From assembly GCA_017305665.1 (NCBI GenBank), contig JAFKKH010000015.1, positions 1 through 64,000 of the forward strand: a stretch of DNA of 64,000 nucleotides, in the 5' to 3' direction. The stretch's first letter is position 1. Each line of letters opens with the position of its first letter. Of this stretch, positions 7,476-17,207 are shown piece after piece. This DNA is from Hyphomicrobiales bacterium. GTDB taxonomy: Bacteria > Pseudomonadota > Alphaproteobacteria > Rhizobiales > Xanthobacteraceae. The notes under the pieces are model-generated. The model was not told the origin of the DNA, searched no databases, and was given only the letters and a program-made list of their open reading frames with translations. Both the position numbers and the translations under genes were made by a program.

Positions 7476-9491
7476 TTAGGACTGCCGCGATTTGGCGGCA
7501 AATGCAATATACCAGTCGAGGCAGGCGGGATTCGCCATCGCGTCCTTGTTGATCACCTTTTCGATCGGCTGCCCGAGCAGCAGCTTCTTGATCGGAAGTT
7601 CCTGTTTCTTGCCGGACAGCGTGCGTGGAATCTCAGGCACCGCGAAAATTGCGTTGGGAAGGAAGCGGCGGGAGACGCCGCCCTCGATGGCGCGATTGAT
7701 CTTTTGTTCCATGGCCGTGTCGAGCGCGATGCCGTCGCGCAACACCACGAACAGCGGCATGTAGCTCTCGCGGCCGAGATATTCGAGATCGACCACCATC
7801 GAATCCAGAATCTCCGGCAGGGCTTCGATTGCCGAATAGATTTCGCTCGTCCCCATGCGCAGACCGTGACGATTGATGGTGGCGTCGCTGCGGCCATAGA
7901 TGATGCAGGAGCCGTCTTGGTTGATCCTGAGCCAGTCGCCGTGCCGCCACACGCCGGGGTAGGTGTCGAAATAGCTGCCGCGATAGCGCGCGTCTTCGGG
8001 ATCGTTCCAGAAGCGCAGCGGCATCGACGGCAGCGGCTCGGTGCAGACGAGTTCGCCGACCTCGTCGATCACGCTGTTGCCCTGCTCGTCGAAGGCTTCG
8101 ACGGCATTGCCGAGGATGCGGCATTGCATGGTTCCGGGCCGCTGCGGCAATTCCCTGCAAGCGCCGATGAACGCACCCGCAAAGTCGGTGCCGCCGGACA
8201 TGTTGGCCCAGAACATCTCGGCCTGTGCGGTGTTGCCGTTGGCTTTCGACAATGCGGCGAAGCGGGTGTTGAACCAGGTCTGGATATCTTCGCTCAGCGG
8301 CGAACCGGTCGAGCCGAGGATACGCAGGCGGGACAGATCGCCGGCGGAGGCGAGATCGATATCGGCCTTGGTGCAGTTGGCGAAGTAGGCAGCGCCTGCG
8401 CCGAAGAAGGTCACCTTGGCATCGGCGACGAAGCGCCACAGCGTATGCCAGTCGGGCTTGTCCTTCGAGCCGCCGGGGCTGCCGTCGAAGATGCAACAGG
8501 TGGTGCCGTTGAGCAGGCCGGCGACCTGGCAGTTCCACATGATCCAGCCGGTCGACGAATACCAATGATAGCGTTCGCCGAACGAGTTGGGGTGATAGCT
8601 GCAGCCGATATCGTTATGCAACGCGTTGAGCGGCAGGCCGACGATGATGACGCCGCCGTGGCTATGCACGATCGGCTTCGGCAGGCCGGTTGTGCCGCTG
8701 GAATAGACGATCCAGAGCGGATGATCGAACGGCAGCCACTCTGGCTCGAACGCATCGATCTCCGCACTTTCGGCGCGCAGGATATCGGACAGGACCGCGT
8801 CGGCCTTGGTGCCGGACGCCCCGCCGTGCAGGATGACATGCTGAACGCTCGGCAGCGCCTTGCGCAGCGTCGCGATTACGTCGGCGCGGTCGTGCCGGCG
8901 ACCGGCATAGGTCACGGCGTCGGTCGCGATCAGGATCTTCGGTTCGATCTGCTTGAAACGATCGATCACAGCCGGCGCGGCCATATCAGGCGCGCACACG
9001 CTCCAGATCGCGCCGATGCTGGCGGTCGCGAGGAACGCGACGATCGTCTCGGGAATGTTGGGCAGGTAGGCCGCGACGCGGTCGCCCTTCTCGATACCCT
9101 GCGCGCGCAAGTGCAATGCCAGCACTGCCGCCTGTCGCTTCAGATCGCGCCAGCTTGTCTCATGCAGTTGGCCGTCTTCTCCCGCGCTGATGATCGCCGG
9201 CACGCCCGCGGCCTCTGCGGGCGCGACATGCCGCAGCACCTGCCGGGCGTAGTTCACCGACGCGCCGGGAAACCACACGGCACCGGGCATCTTGCGGTCC
9301 GCGAGCACCGCGGTGTGCGGCGTTGGCGATTGCAGATCGAAATAATCCCAGATGCTCTGCCAGAAGGCGTCAAGGTCGCTCACTGACCACGACCGCAATG
9401 CTTCGTAGTTGGCGAAAGAGAGATTGCGGGTCTCGCCGAGCCAGCGGCGATACTGCGACATCAGTGGAACGTAGGGCGGAGATACAGTCAT
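7476..9491 (-). CDS. Acetoacetate--CoA ligase
   Basis: A 671-residue adenylate-forming enzyme that activates acetoacetate to acetoacetyl-CoA with ATP, for ketone-body or polyhydroxybutyrate turnover. The AMP-binding loop YSSGTTGLPKPIVHSHGG is present, as are the A5/A7 segments (RILGSTGSPLSEDIQTWF; WRHGDWLRINQDGSCIIYGR) and the C-terminal lysine region PRTLSGKKQELPIKKLLLG. The long N-terminal extension (NLSFANYEALRSWSVSDLDA) is typical of acetoacetyl-CoA synthetases rather than acetyl-CoA synthetases. Start ATG 9491. A palindromic intergenic element separates it from leuC. Confidence 0.93.
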   Translation of the reverse strand: MTVSPPYVPLMSQYRRWLGETRNLSFANYEALRSWSVSDLDAFWQSIWDYFDLQSPTPHTAVLADRKMPGAVWFPGASVNYARQVLRHVAPAEAAGVPAIISAGEDGQLHETSWRDLKRQAAVLALHLRAQGIEKGDRVAAYLPNIPETIVAFLATASIGAIWSVCAPDMAAPAVIDRFKQIEPKILIATDAVTYAGRRHDRADVIATLRKALPSVQHVILHGGASGTKADAVLSDILRAESAEIDAFEPEWLPFDHPLWIVYSSGTTGLPKPIVHSHGGVIIVGLPLNALHNDIGCSYHPNSFGERYHWYSSTGWIMWNCQVAGLLNGTTCCIFDGSPGGSKDKPDWHTLWRFVADAKVTFFGAGAAYFANCTKADIDLASAGDLSRLRILGSTGSPLSEDIQTWFNTRFAALSKANGNTAQAEMFWANMSGGTDFAGAFIGACRELPQRPGTMQCRILGNAVEAFDEQGNSVIDEVGELVCTEPLPSMPLRFWNDPEDARYRGSYFDTYPGVWRHGDWLRINQDGSCIIYGRSDATINRHGLRMGTSEIYSAIEALPEILDSMVVDLEYLGRESYMPLFVVLRDGIALDTAMEQKINRAIEGGVSRRFLPNAIFAVPEIPRTLSGKKQELPIKKLLLGQPIEKVINKDAMANPACLDWYIAFAAKSRQS

Positions 9492-9501
9492 GGCACGCGC
9501 A

Positions 9502-9540
9502 TTTCGTTATGACCGGGCGAAGTCCCGGTCACTCACGTCT
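9502..9540. repeat. Degenerate copy of a dispersed palindromic element
   Basis: GACCGGG (9511-9517) and CCCGGTC (9524-9530) form a perfect 7-bp hairpin followed by ACTCACGTCTTTT. The same arrangement, TCCCGG then CCATCCACGTTTT, recurs at 56604-56622. The two sites look like copies of one intergenic repeat. Confidence 0.5.
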
Positions 9541-9624
9541 TTTAGCACCGTTGCCCGGCATGAAAACACGGATGTGTGGCAGACCGCGTGAGAACGAGCC
9601 CGCGCGGCCTGTCGAAAGCAAGCT

Positions 9625-11031
9625 TTAGTGCCATTCACGCACGTCGACGAAGTGTCCGGCGATCGCCGCTGCCGCTGCCATCGCAGGCGACACCAGATGC
9701 GTGCGGCCCTTGAAGCCTTGCCGTCCCTCGAAATTGCGGTTCGAGGTCGAGGCGCAGCGCTCCTCCGGCTTCAGCTTGTCGGGGTTCATCGCGAGGCACA
9801 TGGAGCAACCCGGCTCGCGCCATTCGAATCCGGCCTTGATGAAGATCTTGTCGAGGCCTTCGGCTTCTGCCTGCTCCTTCACGAGGCCGGAGCCCGGAAC
9901 GATCATGGCGTTGACATTGGCGTTGACGGTCTTGCCGTCGGCGACCTTCGCGGCGGCGCGCAAATCCTCGATGCGGCCGTTGGTGCAGGAGCCGATGAAC
10001 ACGCGATCGAGCTTGATGTCAGTGACCTTGGTGCCGGCGGCGAGGCCCATGTAATGCAGCGCGCGTTCCTTGGAGAGGCGCTTCGCTTCATCGGCGATGT
10101 CAGCGGGATTCGGCACCTTGCCGGTCACCGAGATGACGTCCTCCGGGCTCGTGCCCCAGGTCACGATCGGCGGCAGCTTCGCAGCGTCGAGACGAATTTC
10201 GTGGTCGAAATGTGCGCCGTCATCGCTGCGCAGTTTCTCCCAGTAGCGCATCGCGGCGTCCCAGGCGTCGCCCTTCGGCGATTTGGCGCGGCCTTTCAGG
10301 AATTCATAGGCCTTCTCGTCGGGCGCGACGAGGCCGGCGCGCGCGCCGCCTTCGATCGACATGTTGCAGACCGTCATGCGGCCTTCCATGGTCAGCGCAC
10401 GAATGGCATCGCCGGCGTATTCCAGCACATAGCCGGTGCCGCCCGCGGTGCCGATCTCGCCGATGATAGCCAGGATGATGTCCTTGGCGGTGACGCCATC
10501 GGGCAGTTTGCCGTCGACGACGGCGCGCATGTTCTTCGCCTTCTTCTGGATCAGCGTCTGGGTCGCGAGCACATGTTCGACCTCGGATGTGCCGATACCG
10601 TGGGCGAGCGCGCCAAATGCGCCGTGGGTCGAGGTGTGGCTGTCACCGCAGACAATCGTGGTGCCCGGCAGCGTAAAACCCTGCTCCGGGCCGATGACGT
10701 GGACGATGCCCTGGCGCTTGTCGAACTCGTTATAGTATTCGATGCCGAATTCCTTGGCGTTGCGCGCCAGGGCTTCGATCTGCTCGATGCTCTCAGGATC
10801 GGGATTGGGCTTGGAGCGATCGGTGGTCGGCACGTTGTGATCGACGACGGCGAGGGTCTTCTCCGGCGCGTGCACCTTGCGCTTCGACGCGCGAAGACCT
10901 TCGAACGCCTGCGGACTCGTGACTTCATGTACGAGGTGGCGGTCGATGTAGAGCAGGCAGGTGCCGTCGTCGGCTTCGTGAACCAGATGATCGTTCCAGA
11001 TCTTGTCGTAGAGCGTGGTCGGTTTGGACAT
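9625..11031 (-). CDS. leuC: 3-isopropylmalate dehydratase large subunit
   Basis: A 468-residue catalytic subunit of isopropylmalate isomerase, which converts 2- to 3-isopropylmalate through a [4Fe-4S] cluster held by three Cys. The cluster segments are visible: [16 protein letters not shown] and [13 protein letters not shown]. The typical N-terminus [20 protein letters not shown] and [17 protein letters not shown] are also present. It works with LeuD (3298-3903). Start ATG 11031. The 5' region of more than 300 bp may hold a structured leader. Confidence 0.97.
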   Translation of the reverse strand: MSKPTTLYDKIWNDHLVHEADDGTCLLYIDRHLVHEVTSPQAFEGLRASKRKVHAPEKTLAVVDHNVPTTDRSKPNPDPESIEQIEALARNAKEFGIEYYNEFDKRQGIVHVIGPEQGFTLPGTTIVCGDSHTSTHGAFGALAHGIGTSEVEHVLATQTLIQKKAKNMRAVVDGKLPDGVTAKDIILAIIGEIGTAGGTGYVLEYAGDAIRALTMEGRMTVCNMSIEGGARAGLVAPDEKAYEFLKGRAKSPKGDAWDAAMRYWEKLRSDDGAHFDHEIRLDAAKLPPIVTWGTSPEDVISVTGKVPNPADIADEAKRLSKERALHYMGLAAGTKVTDIKLDRVFIGSCTNGRIEDLRAAAKVADGKTVNANVNAMIVPGSGLVKEQAEAEGLDKIFIKAGFEWREPGCSMCLAMNPDKLKPEERCASTSNRNFEGRQGFKGRTHLVSPAMAAAAAIAGHFVDVREWH

Positions 11032-11336
11032 GGACGTGAACCTTTGAAATTTTTGAGCTGACTGCGCGACGGTCGCGCGAAGGCGATGGCTGACGAAGTG
11101 ACGCGGCGTCAGGCCGCGCGTCTAAGCTCCGACGTCGCTGAGGTCGCGAACCGTCCGAAGAAGCGGCCAGGCAAGCGGCTGTGATCGTCGATCACGATGC
11201 GCGTGACGAACAAAGCGATGCTCAGGCTGGTCTGATCTGGAACCATTCTATCTTCTAACATGGCGGCATCCGCGGCGACAATCGAACGATCGCGCGACGG
11301 TGGTCTGCACTCGCGATAGATAGTCGCGTGGGCGGC
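11032..11336. other. leuC upstream region with GC-rich inverted repeats
   Basis: This stretch lies between leuC and the rplS terminator and I find no convincing gene in it. Two inverted repeats fall close to the leuC start: GCGCGAC (11064-11070) with GTCGCGC (11072-11078), and an imperfect one at about 11099-11121 (GACGCGGC against GCCGCGCGTC). Read on the minus strand they would be in the leuC leader. I did not find a leucine-rich leader peptide. Confidence 0.4.
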
Positions 11337-11337
11337 A

Positions 11338-11366
11338 ACAAAAAAGCGCGGCTGGCGCCGCGCTTT
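11338..11366 (-). terminator. Intrinsic terminator after rplS
   Basis: A 10-bp perfect stem (AAAGCGCGGC 11343-11352, GCCGCGCTTT 11357-11366) with a TGGC loop. On the minus strand it ends in a run of T, 27 bp after the rplS stop. It closes the rpsP-rimM-trmD-rplS cluster. Confidence 0.88.
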
Positions 11367-11393
11367 CGGAAGCTTTCGAGCAGGCTGACGAGA

Positions 11394-11774
11394 TCAGCTC
11401 GCTTCGGCCTGCTGCTTGTCCTGCTTCTCGACGATGCGGGCCGACTTGCCGCGCAGGTTGCGCAGGTAATAGAGCTTCGCACGGCGCACCTTGCCGCGGC
11501 GCACCACCTTGATCGAATCGATCATCGGGGAGAGCAGCGGAAACACGCGCTCGACGCCCTCGCCGTAGGAGATCTTGCGCACGGTGAAGCTCTCGTTGAG
11601 CCCGCCGCCGGACCGACCGATGCAGACGCCTTCATAGGCCTGCACGCGGGTGCGCTCGCCTTCGACGACCTTGACGTTGACGATCACGGTGTCGCCGGGT
11701 CCGAAGTCCGGGATGGTCTTGGTCGCCGACAGTTTGTCGAACTGCTCTTTTTCGAGCTGCTGAATGATGTTCAT
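11394..11774 (-). CDS. rplS: 50S ribosomal protein bL19
   Basis: A 126-residue ribosomal protein at the 30S-50S interface. It has the family's N-terminal [20 protein letters not shown], the central [25 protein letters not shown] region (quoted in part: [12 protein letters not shown]) and the basic [21 protein letters not shown] end. A short acidic/Gln-rich tail ([11 protein letters not shown]) is normal for alphaproteobacteria. Start ATG 11774, 108 bp downstream of trmD in the classical order. Confidence 0.97.
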   Translation of the reverse strand: MNIIQQLEKEQFDKLSATKTIPDFGPGDTVIVNVKVVEGERTRVQAYEGVCIGRSGGGLNESFTVRKISYGEGVERVFPLLSPMIDSIKVVRRGKVRRAKLYYLRNLRGKSARIVEKQDKQQAEAS

Positions 11775-11882
11775 TGCAAATCTCCATCGGCGGCGCGCCC
11801 GGCCGTTGAGGGGGCTGCGCGGAATTCGTCTATCCAGCGTTGCGCGGATTTGGCGTTCCTATACGGCAAAGCTGGGCCGTTG

Positions 11883-12602
11883 TCACCCGCCTGTCGTGCT
11901 TTTTGGCGGATTTTGGTTGCCCCGTGCCGCCCAGAGATCCGGCCGGCGCGTTTTGGTCAGGGCTTCGGCCTCGGCGCGCCGCCAGGCGGCCACCCTGGCA
12001 TGGTCGCCGGAGACGAGAACCTCTGGAATCGGACGGCCTTCGAACTCCTGAGGGCGGGTATATTGCGGGTATTCCAGTAATCCGTGCGAAAAACTCTCGT
12101 CCTGGCCGGATTCTGCCTTGCCCATCACCCCCGGCAGAAGGCGGACGCAGGCATCGACCAGCGCCATGGCGGCGATTTCGCCGCCTGACAGCACGTAATC
12201 CCCCACCGAAACCTCCTCGAGCCCGCGGGCTTCGATGACCCGCTGATCGATGCCCTCGAACCGCCCGCAGACGATCAGGGGACCCGGACCGGCAGCGAGA
12301 GCGGCAATCTGCCGCTGGCTCAATGGCCGACCTCGTGGGCTCATCAGAAGACGGGGCCGATCGGGCGAACTAGCCGTTGAATCAATGGCTTTTGCTAGAA
12401 TATCTGCCCGCAACACCATACCGGGACCGCCACCCGCGGGGGTGTCGTCCACGCTGCGGTGGCGATCGGTGGCGGAATCGCGGATGTCGCGTGCCTCAAG
12501 CGACCAAATTCCGCTCGCCAGCGCCTTCCCGGCGAGGCTGACGCCCAACGGTCCCGGAAACATCTCCGGAAACAGGGTCAGGATGGTCGCATGCCAGGTC
12601 AT
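11883..12602 (-). CDS. trmD: tRNA (guanine-N1)-methyltransferase
   Basis: A 239-residue SPOUT methyltransferase that makes m1G37 in tRNAs reading CNN and GGN codons, preventing frameshifts. The knot region is clear: [20 protein letters not shown], then [20 protein letters not shown]. The N-terminus ([20 protein letters not shown]) is typical. Its start overlaps the rimM stop by 4 nt (ATGA), implying translational coupling. Confidence 0.97.
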   Translation of the reverse strand: MTWHATILTLFPEMFPGPLGVSLAGKALASGIWSLEARDIRDSATDRHRSVDDTPAGGGPGMVLRADILAKAIDSTASSPDRPRLLMSPRGRPLSQRQIAALAAGPGPLIVCGRFEGIDQRVIEARGLEEVSVGDYVLSGGEIAAMALVDACVRLLPGVMGKAESGQDESFSHGLLEYPQYTRPQEFEGRPIPEVLVSGDHARVAAWRRAEAEALTKTRRPDLWAARGNQNPPKSTTGG

Positions 12603-13126
12603 GATGGTTGGCGATCCGGTTCATCGCCCTCGATCTCGGTGGGCCGATCGATCGTAATGCGCCCACCGGCGATATCGACCGTCGGCACCACGGCATTGGT
12701 GAACGGCAGCATCAGTGTTGGACCACGGGTCGGTGCGATCTCGACGATGTCGCCGGCGCCGAAATTATGGATCGCGATGACGCGACCGATTGGACCGCCG
12801 TCAACGCCGACGGCGGCCAGTCCGATCAGGTCGGCATGATAGTATTCATCGTCGTCCGTCGCCGGCAGCTTGTCGCGGGCAACGTAGAGCTCGATCCCGT
12901 TGAGCCGTTCGGCCTCGTCGCGTGTGGTGACGCCTTTGAGCGTCGCGACAAGATGATCCTTGGCCTCGCGCGCCCGCGCGATCTCGAGGTGTCGCGCGCC
13001 GTCTTTTGTCGAGAGCGGGCCGTAACGCATGACGGCGAGCGGATCTTCAGTGAAGACCCATAACCGTACTTCGCCGCGCACGCCATGCGCGGCGCCGATC
13101 CGGGCCACGCAGATGCGCGCTGTCAT
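12599..13126 (-). CDS. rimM: Ribosome maturation factor RimM
   Basis: A 175-residue 16S rRNA processing factor that binds uS19 during 30S head assembly. The N-terminal RimM domain ([20 protein letters not shown]) is followed by a PRC-barrel region ([51 protein letters not shown]). It starts 12 bp after rpsP and overlaps trmD by 4 nt. Confidence 0.95.
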   Translation of the reverse strand: MTARICVARIGAAHGVRGEVRLWVFTEDPLAVMRYGPLSTKDGARHLEIARAREAKDHLVATLKGVTTRDEAERLNGIELYVARDKLPATDDDEYYHADLIGLAAVGVDGGPIGRVIAIHNFGAGDIVEIAPTRGPTLMLPFTNAVVPTVDIAGGRITIDRPTEIEGDEPDRQPS

Positions 13127-13138
13127 GCCGGGTCAGCC

Positions 13139-13471
13139 TTACGCTTTCGCGGCGGCTTCGGCCTGCGCCTTGCGCTCCTTGCGCGGCACGGCCTTCTCCG
13201 GGTTGTTGCGTGCGGTGCGCTTCTTGACGCCGGCGGCATCGAGGAAGCGCATCACGCGGTCCGACGGCTGTGCGCCCTTGGCGAGCCAGGCCTTGACCTT
13301 GTCCATGTCGAGCTTGAGCCGGTCGGCGTTGTCCTTCGGCATCAGCGGATTGAAGTGGCCGAGACGTTCGATGAAGCGGCCATCGCGCGGAAAGCGCGAG
13401 TCGGCGACGACGACGTGGTAGACGGGACGCTTCTTGGTGCCTGCGCGAGCGAGGCGGATCACGACGGACAT
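13139..13471 (-). CDS. rpsP: 30S ribosomal protein bS16
   Basis: A 110-residue protein. It begins [20 protein letters not shown] and continues with the conserved [19 protein letters not shown]. The C-terminus carries an Ala/Lys extension ([14 protein letters not shown]) usual in this group. Start ATG 13471 follows AAAGGAGAA. It is the first gene after ffh in the cluster. Confidence 0.97.
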   Translation of the reverse strand: MSVVIRLARAGTKKRPVYHVVVADSRFPRDGRFIERLGHFNPLMPKDNADRLKLDMDKVKAWLAKGAQPSDRVMRFLDAAGVKKRTARNNPEKAVPRKERKAQAEAAAKA

Positions 13472-13520
13472 TGAGTTCTCCTTTGAAAAGTCTGTCTTGG
13501 TGTTTGCTGGTTGATCGAAG

Positions 13521-15065
13521 TTATTTCTTTTTCCCTGGAAAGCCGCCGAGGCCGGGAAGCGTCGGCTTCCCGCTGAGACCGGTAAGGCCGGGAAGATTGG
13601 GCAGGCCGCCGCGCAGTCCCGCCGGCAGATCCTTCGGCAGTTGCGGCAGGCCGTCGGCGCCCTTCGGCATCTTGTCCGCGAGCGCCTTCAACTGTTCGGG
13701 CGAGGGGGCCGGCATTCCGCCGCCAAAGCCCATGGCCTGTGCGATACCGGCGAGGGGACCGCGCTTGCCCGATCCCATCATCTTCATCATGTCGGCCATG
13801 TTCCGGTGCATCTTGAGGAGCTTGTTGATCTCCTGCACCTCTTGCCCGGCGCCGGCGGCGATGCGCTTCTTGCGGCTGGCCTTCAGGATGTCGGGATGCT
13901 TGCGCTCCTGACGCGTCATCGAATCGATGATCGCCATCTGGCGCTTCAAAACCTTGTCGTCGATCCCCGCGGCCGCGATCTGGTTTTTCATCTTGGCGAT
14001 GCCGGGCATCATGCCCATCAAGCCACTGACGCCGCCCATGTTGGCCATCTGCACAAGCTGCTCGCGCATGTCGTTGAGGTCGAACTGACCCTTGCGCATC
14101 TTCTCGGCGACGCGCGCGGCCTTTTCGGCGTCGATATTCGCTGCAGCCTTTTCGACCAGCGAGACCACGTCGCCCATGCCGAGGATGCGGCCGGCGATAC
14201 GCGACGGATGGAAGTCTTCCAGCGCATCGGTTTTTTCGCCGGTGCCGATCAGCTTGATCGGCTTGCCGGTGACCTGACGCATGGAGAGCGCGGCGCCGCC
14301 GCGGCCGTCGCCGTCGACGCGGGTCAGCACGATGCCGGTCAGGCCGACGCGTTCATTGAAGGAACGGGCGAGATTGACGGCATCCTGGCCGGTCAGCGAA
14401 TCCGCGACCAGCAACACCTCGTGCGGATTGGCGGCGGTTTTGATGTTTGCCGCCTCGCTCATCATCTCTTCGTCGAGCGTGGTACGGCCGGCGGTATCGA
14501 GCAGCACCACGTCATAGCCGCCGAGCTTGCCGGCCTCGATGGCGCGCCGCGCGATCTGCTCGGGCTTCTGTCCCGCGACGATCGGCAGCGTCGGGATATC
14601 GAGGTCGCGGCCGAGCACCGCCAATTGCTCCATGGCCGCGGGGCGGTAGATGTCGAGCGACGCCATCAGCACCTTGCGCTTGTCGCGCTGGGTCATGCGG
14701 CGTGCGAGTTTCGCTGTGGTCGTGGTTTTGCCGGAGCCCTGCAGACCGACCATCATGATGGCGACCGGAGGTACGGCGTTGAGATCGATACCCTGTCCGT
14801 CCGAGCCGAGGGTGGCGACCAGTTCGTCATGGACGATCTTGACCACCATCTGGCCGGGCGTAACCGACTTGACGACGGTAGCGCCGATCGCCTGCTCGCG
14901 GACCTTGTCGATGAAGCTGCGCACGACGTCGAGCGAGACGTCGGCTTCGAGCATCGCGCGGCGCACCTCGCGCATGGCGGCATCGACGTCGGCTTCGGTC
15001 AGCGCGCCGCGCCGCGTCAGCCGATCGAGAATGCCACCCAGCTTTTCCGACAGATTGTCGAACAT
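13521..15065 (-). CDS. ffh: Signal recognition particle protein Ffh
   Basis: A 514-residue SRP GTPase that binds signal sequences and 4.5S RNA and docks on FtsY (21797). The N domain is at residues 1-90. The G domain has the P-loop [15 protein letters not shown] (about 107-121), [12 protein letters not shown] and the closing [20 protein letters not shown]. The M domain is Met-rich ([36 protein letters not shown]). A Pro/Gly/Leu-rich C-terminal tail of about 60 residues follows, longer than in E. coli. Start ATG 15065. Confidence 0.97.
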   Translation of the reverse strand: MFDNLSEKLGGILDRLTRRGALTEADVDAAMREVRRAMLEADVSLDVVRSFIDKVREQAIGATVVKSVTPGQMVVKIVHDELVATLGSDGQGIDLNAVPPVAIMMVGLQGSGKTTTTAKLARRMTQRDKRKVLMASLDIYRPAAMEQLAVLGRDLDIPTLPIVAGQKPEQIARRAIEAGKLGGYDVVLLDTAGRTTLDEEMMSEAANIKTAANPHEVLLVADSLTGQDAVNLARSFNERVGLTGIVLTRVDGDGRGGAALSMRQVTGKPIKLIGTGEKTDALEDFHPSRIAGRILGMGDVVSLVEKAAANIDAEKAARVAEKMRKGQFDLNDMREQLVQMANMGGVSGLMGMMPGIAKMKNQIAAAGIDDKVLKRQMAIIDSMTRQERKHPDILKASRKKRIAAGAGQEVQEINKLLKMHRNMADMMKMMGSGKRGPLAGIAQAMGFGGGMPAPSPEQLKALADKMPKGADGLPQLPKDLPAGLRGGLPNLPGLTGLSGKPTLPGLGGFPGKKK

Positions 15066-15422
15066 GAGCCCATCAATCCTGTTTCACCTCTCCCCGCATG
15101 AGCGGGGGCGAGGGAGACACAAAACACGTTTACGCCCGAGGGCGCACAGCGCTGTCGGGCGTTGACCTCCGGCCCCTGCGGCCGGTCGGCGGGTCGAAAA
15201 GAAGATCTTTCCGAGAAGCGGTGGGGATTTACGGCGAAGAGGCCGGCGAGTCAAGGAAAGAACGTCGCGCCTGTGCAAGCGACATTGAAATAAAGCATTG
15301 ATATTAAAAAGGTAATATTGATCCCCCATATGGGGCCATTTCGCGGGTTATTGCAAACCAGCTTGTTGGGTCCCATGTCCGGAGTTCCAACTACGATCCC
15401 TTTTTACCCGCGAAAGCCCAAC
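15066..15422. other. Divergent intergenic region between ffh and the MBL-fold gene
   Basis: No convincing gene is seen. It contains a REP-like hairpin at 15087-15113 and an inverted repeat (CGCCCGA 15133-15139, TCGGGCG 15155-15161) that falls in the ffh leader. An AT-rich stretch at about 15285-15320 could hold the promoter of the rightward gene. A TTG at 15318 and an ATG at 15375 are in frame with that gene. Confidence 0.4.
15087..15113. repeat. REP-like GC-rich hairpin
   Basis: CCTCTCCCCGC (15087-15097), a 4-nt loop, and GCGGGGGCGAGG (15102-15113) form an imperfect hairpin without a T-tract. A similar CTCCC/GGGAG palindrome occurs at 54207-54234. Confidence 0.45.
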
Positions 15423-16484
15423 GTGAATCCGACCCGCCGCCGACTGCTGATCGCTTTGGCCGGGGCCGCCACCGCCGGACTTTCTGCCTCCTGGGCGTCC
15501 CGCATGAAAACCTACGCCGGTTCCGTCTCCGACCATTTCGACGGTACGCATTTCTTCGATCCCGACGGGGCGTCACCGAAGAAACTTGCCGAAGTGCTGC
15601 GCTGGCAATTCGGCGGTGGGCGCGAACGCCACAAGTGGCCGGAGTGGGTGCCGTCGCCCTATTCCGACACCCCGCCCGCGCGCGTCGAGGGCAGCAAGGT
15701 GCGTTTCTCCTTCGTGGGACACGCGAGCTGGCTGATCCAGACCGGCGGGCTCAACGTTCTGGTCGATCCCGTCTGGTCGGAACGGGCGTCGCCGTTCTCA
15801 TTTGCCGGACCGAAACGGCACAACGATCCCGGCATCGCCTTCGATGCCTTGCCGAAGATTGATGTCGTGCTGGTCTCGCACGGCCACTACGATCATCTCG
15901 ACGTGGCGACGCTGTCGAATCTCGCGGCAAAGTTCTCGCCGCGCGTAATTACGCCGCTTGGCAACGATACCGTCATGCGTGCCGCCGACAGCGCCATTCG
16001 CGCTGAAGCCTTCGATTGGCAGGATCGCGTCGATCTCGGCAACGGGATTGCGGTGACGCTGGTGCCGACGCGGCATTGGTCGGCGCGCGGCCTGTTCGAT
16101 CGCAACAAGACGTTGTGGGCGAGTTTCGTGTTGGAGACGCCAGCCGGCAAAATCTACATCGTCTGCGATTCCGGCTACGGCACCGGCGTGCATTTCCGTC
16201 GCGTGCGCGAGATGCATGGTCCGCTGCGCGCGGCGATCCTGCCCATCGGCGCCTATGAGCCGCGCTGGTTCATGAAGGATCAGCATATGAATCCAGAAGA
16301 CGCGGTAAAAGCTTTGGCCGATTGCGGCGCGGAGATCGCGCTGGCCCATCACCACGGCACATTCCAGTTGACCGACGAGGCGATCGATGCGCCGGCGACG
16401 GCGCTCGGCATCGCACTCGATCAGGCCGGTGTTCCGCGCGACCGCTTCCTCGCGCTGAAGCCGGGTCAGGTCATGGAAATTTGA
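15423..16484 (+). CDS. Exported MBL-fold (UlaG/NAPE-PLD-like) hydrolase
   Basis: A metallo-beta-lactamase-fold hydrolase of about 353 residues. The H-x-H-x-D-H zinc motif is seen as VSHGHYDHLD (about residue 150), with later ligands in TRHWSARGLF, YIVCDSGYG and IALAHHHGTF. This layout is that of the RomA/NAPE-PLD-like subgroup. From the GTG at 15423 the protein starts with a twin-Arg leader (NPTRRRLLIALAGAATAGLS), suggesting Tat export. Upstream in-frame starts (TTG 15318, ATG 15375) would hide this signal, so I prefer 15423. The substrate is unknown. Confidence 0.8.
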   Translation: MNPTRRRLLIALAGAATAGLSASWASRMKTYAGSVSDHFDGTHFFDPDGASPKKLAEVLRWQFGGGRERHKWPEWVPSPYSDTPPARVEGSKVRFSFVGHASWLIQTGGLNVLVDPVWSERASPFSFAGPKRHNDPGIAFDALPKIDVVLVSHGHYDHLDVATLSNLAAKFSPRVITPLGNDTVMRAADSAIRAEAFDWQDRVDLGNGIAVTLVPTRHWSARGLFDRNKTLWASFVLETPAGKIYIVCDSGYGTGVHFRRVREMHGPLRAAILPIGAYEPRWFMKDQHMNPEDAVKALADCGAEIALAHHHGTFQLTDEAIDAPATALGIALDQAGVPRDRFLALKPGQVMEI

Positions 16485-16538
16485 CCCGCGCGGCGCTCAT
16501 GAGCCAGTAAGGTGCTCGGGCATTGCGGAGACTGTCAC

Positions 16539-17162
16539 GTGAACGAAGCGACGCGGGCCGAACACTGGCAGAAGGTCTACACGACCAAGGGCGAAGGCGA
16601 TGTGAGCTGGTTTCAGGAGGAGCCGGCGATTTCACTCGAATTGATCGACAGCGTTGGCGCGAATCCTGACACGAGGATTGTCGATATCGGTGGGGGTGCC
16701 TCGCGGCTGGTCGATAGTCTTCTCGCTCGAGGATTTCATGATATCGCGGTCCTGGATGTGTCGGACGCCGCGTTGATCGCGGCCAAGGCCCGCGTTGGCG
16801 AAGCAGAGAAACACGTGCGGTGGATCGCTGCTGACGTTACGCGATGGCAGCCAAATCAGATCTACGACATCTGGCACGATCGCGCGGCGTTTCATTTCCT
16901 GACCGAGGCTGAGGACCGCAAGGCCTATGTTGCGCGGTTGCTGACGGCGCTTCGTCCGGGAGGCCACGCAATCATCGGTACGTTTGCGATTGACGGTCCG
17001 GAAAAGTGCAGCGGTCTACCGGTCCGGCGGTACGATGCCGCAGGCCTCAGCTCCGAGCTTGGGCCTGGCTTCGCGTTAGTTGAAGCGCGTCGGCACGACC
17101 ACGTCACGCCGTGGCAGTCTGTCCAGCATTTCCAGTTCTGCGTCTTTCAGCGCCGCGGCTGA
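16539..17162 (+). CDS. Class I SAM-dependent methyltransferase
   Basis: A 207-residue Rossmann-type methyltransferase. The SAM-binding motif I is RIVDIGGGASRLVDSLL, followed by the acidic strand AVLDVSDAALIAAK and the post-motif IYDIWHDRAAFHFL. The N-terminal RAEHWQKVYTTKGEGDVSWF is typical of a family of stand-alone methyltransferases related to thiopurine methyltransferase, sometimes linked to tellurite or chalcogen detoxification. I chose GTG 16539 because GCGGAGA lies 8 nt upstream; GTG 16512 is in frame but less likely. The substrate is not known. Confidence 0.82.
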   Translation: MNEATRAEHWQKVYTTKGEGDVSWFQEEPAISLELIDSVGANPDTRIVDIGGGASRLVDSLLARGFHDIAVLDVSDAALIAAKARVGEAEKHVRWIAADVTRWQPNQIYDIWHDRAAFHFLTEAEDRKAYVARLLTALRPGGHAIIGTFAIDGPEKCSGLPVRRYDAAGLSSELGPGFALVEARRHDHVTPWQSVQHFQFCVFQRRG

Positions 17163-17207
17163 TTCACGGTCGCACCGGTTTAACCTGCGTAGGCTTCGTG
17201 CGCGGAC

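Noticed and set aside
7053-9386. A 777-codon open frame on the plus strand, antisense to acetoacetyl-CoA ligase
   Set aside because: It is a low-complexity His/Arg/Gly/Asp-rich shadow of the well-supported ligase in high-GC DNA, with no family motif.
9628-11061. A 477-codon plus-strand frame over leuC
   Set aside because: Shadow of leuC; no start site or domain.
13641-15101. A 486-codon plus-strand frame over ffh
   Set aside because: Shadow of ffh; composition typical of antisense frames.
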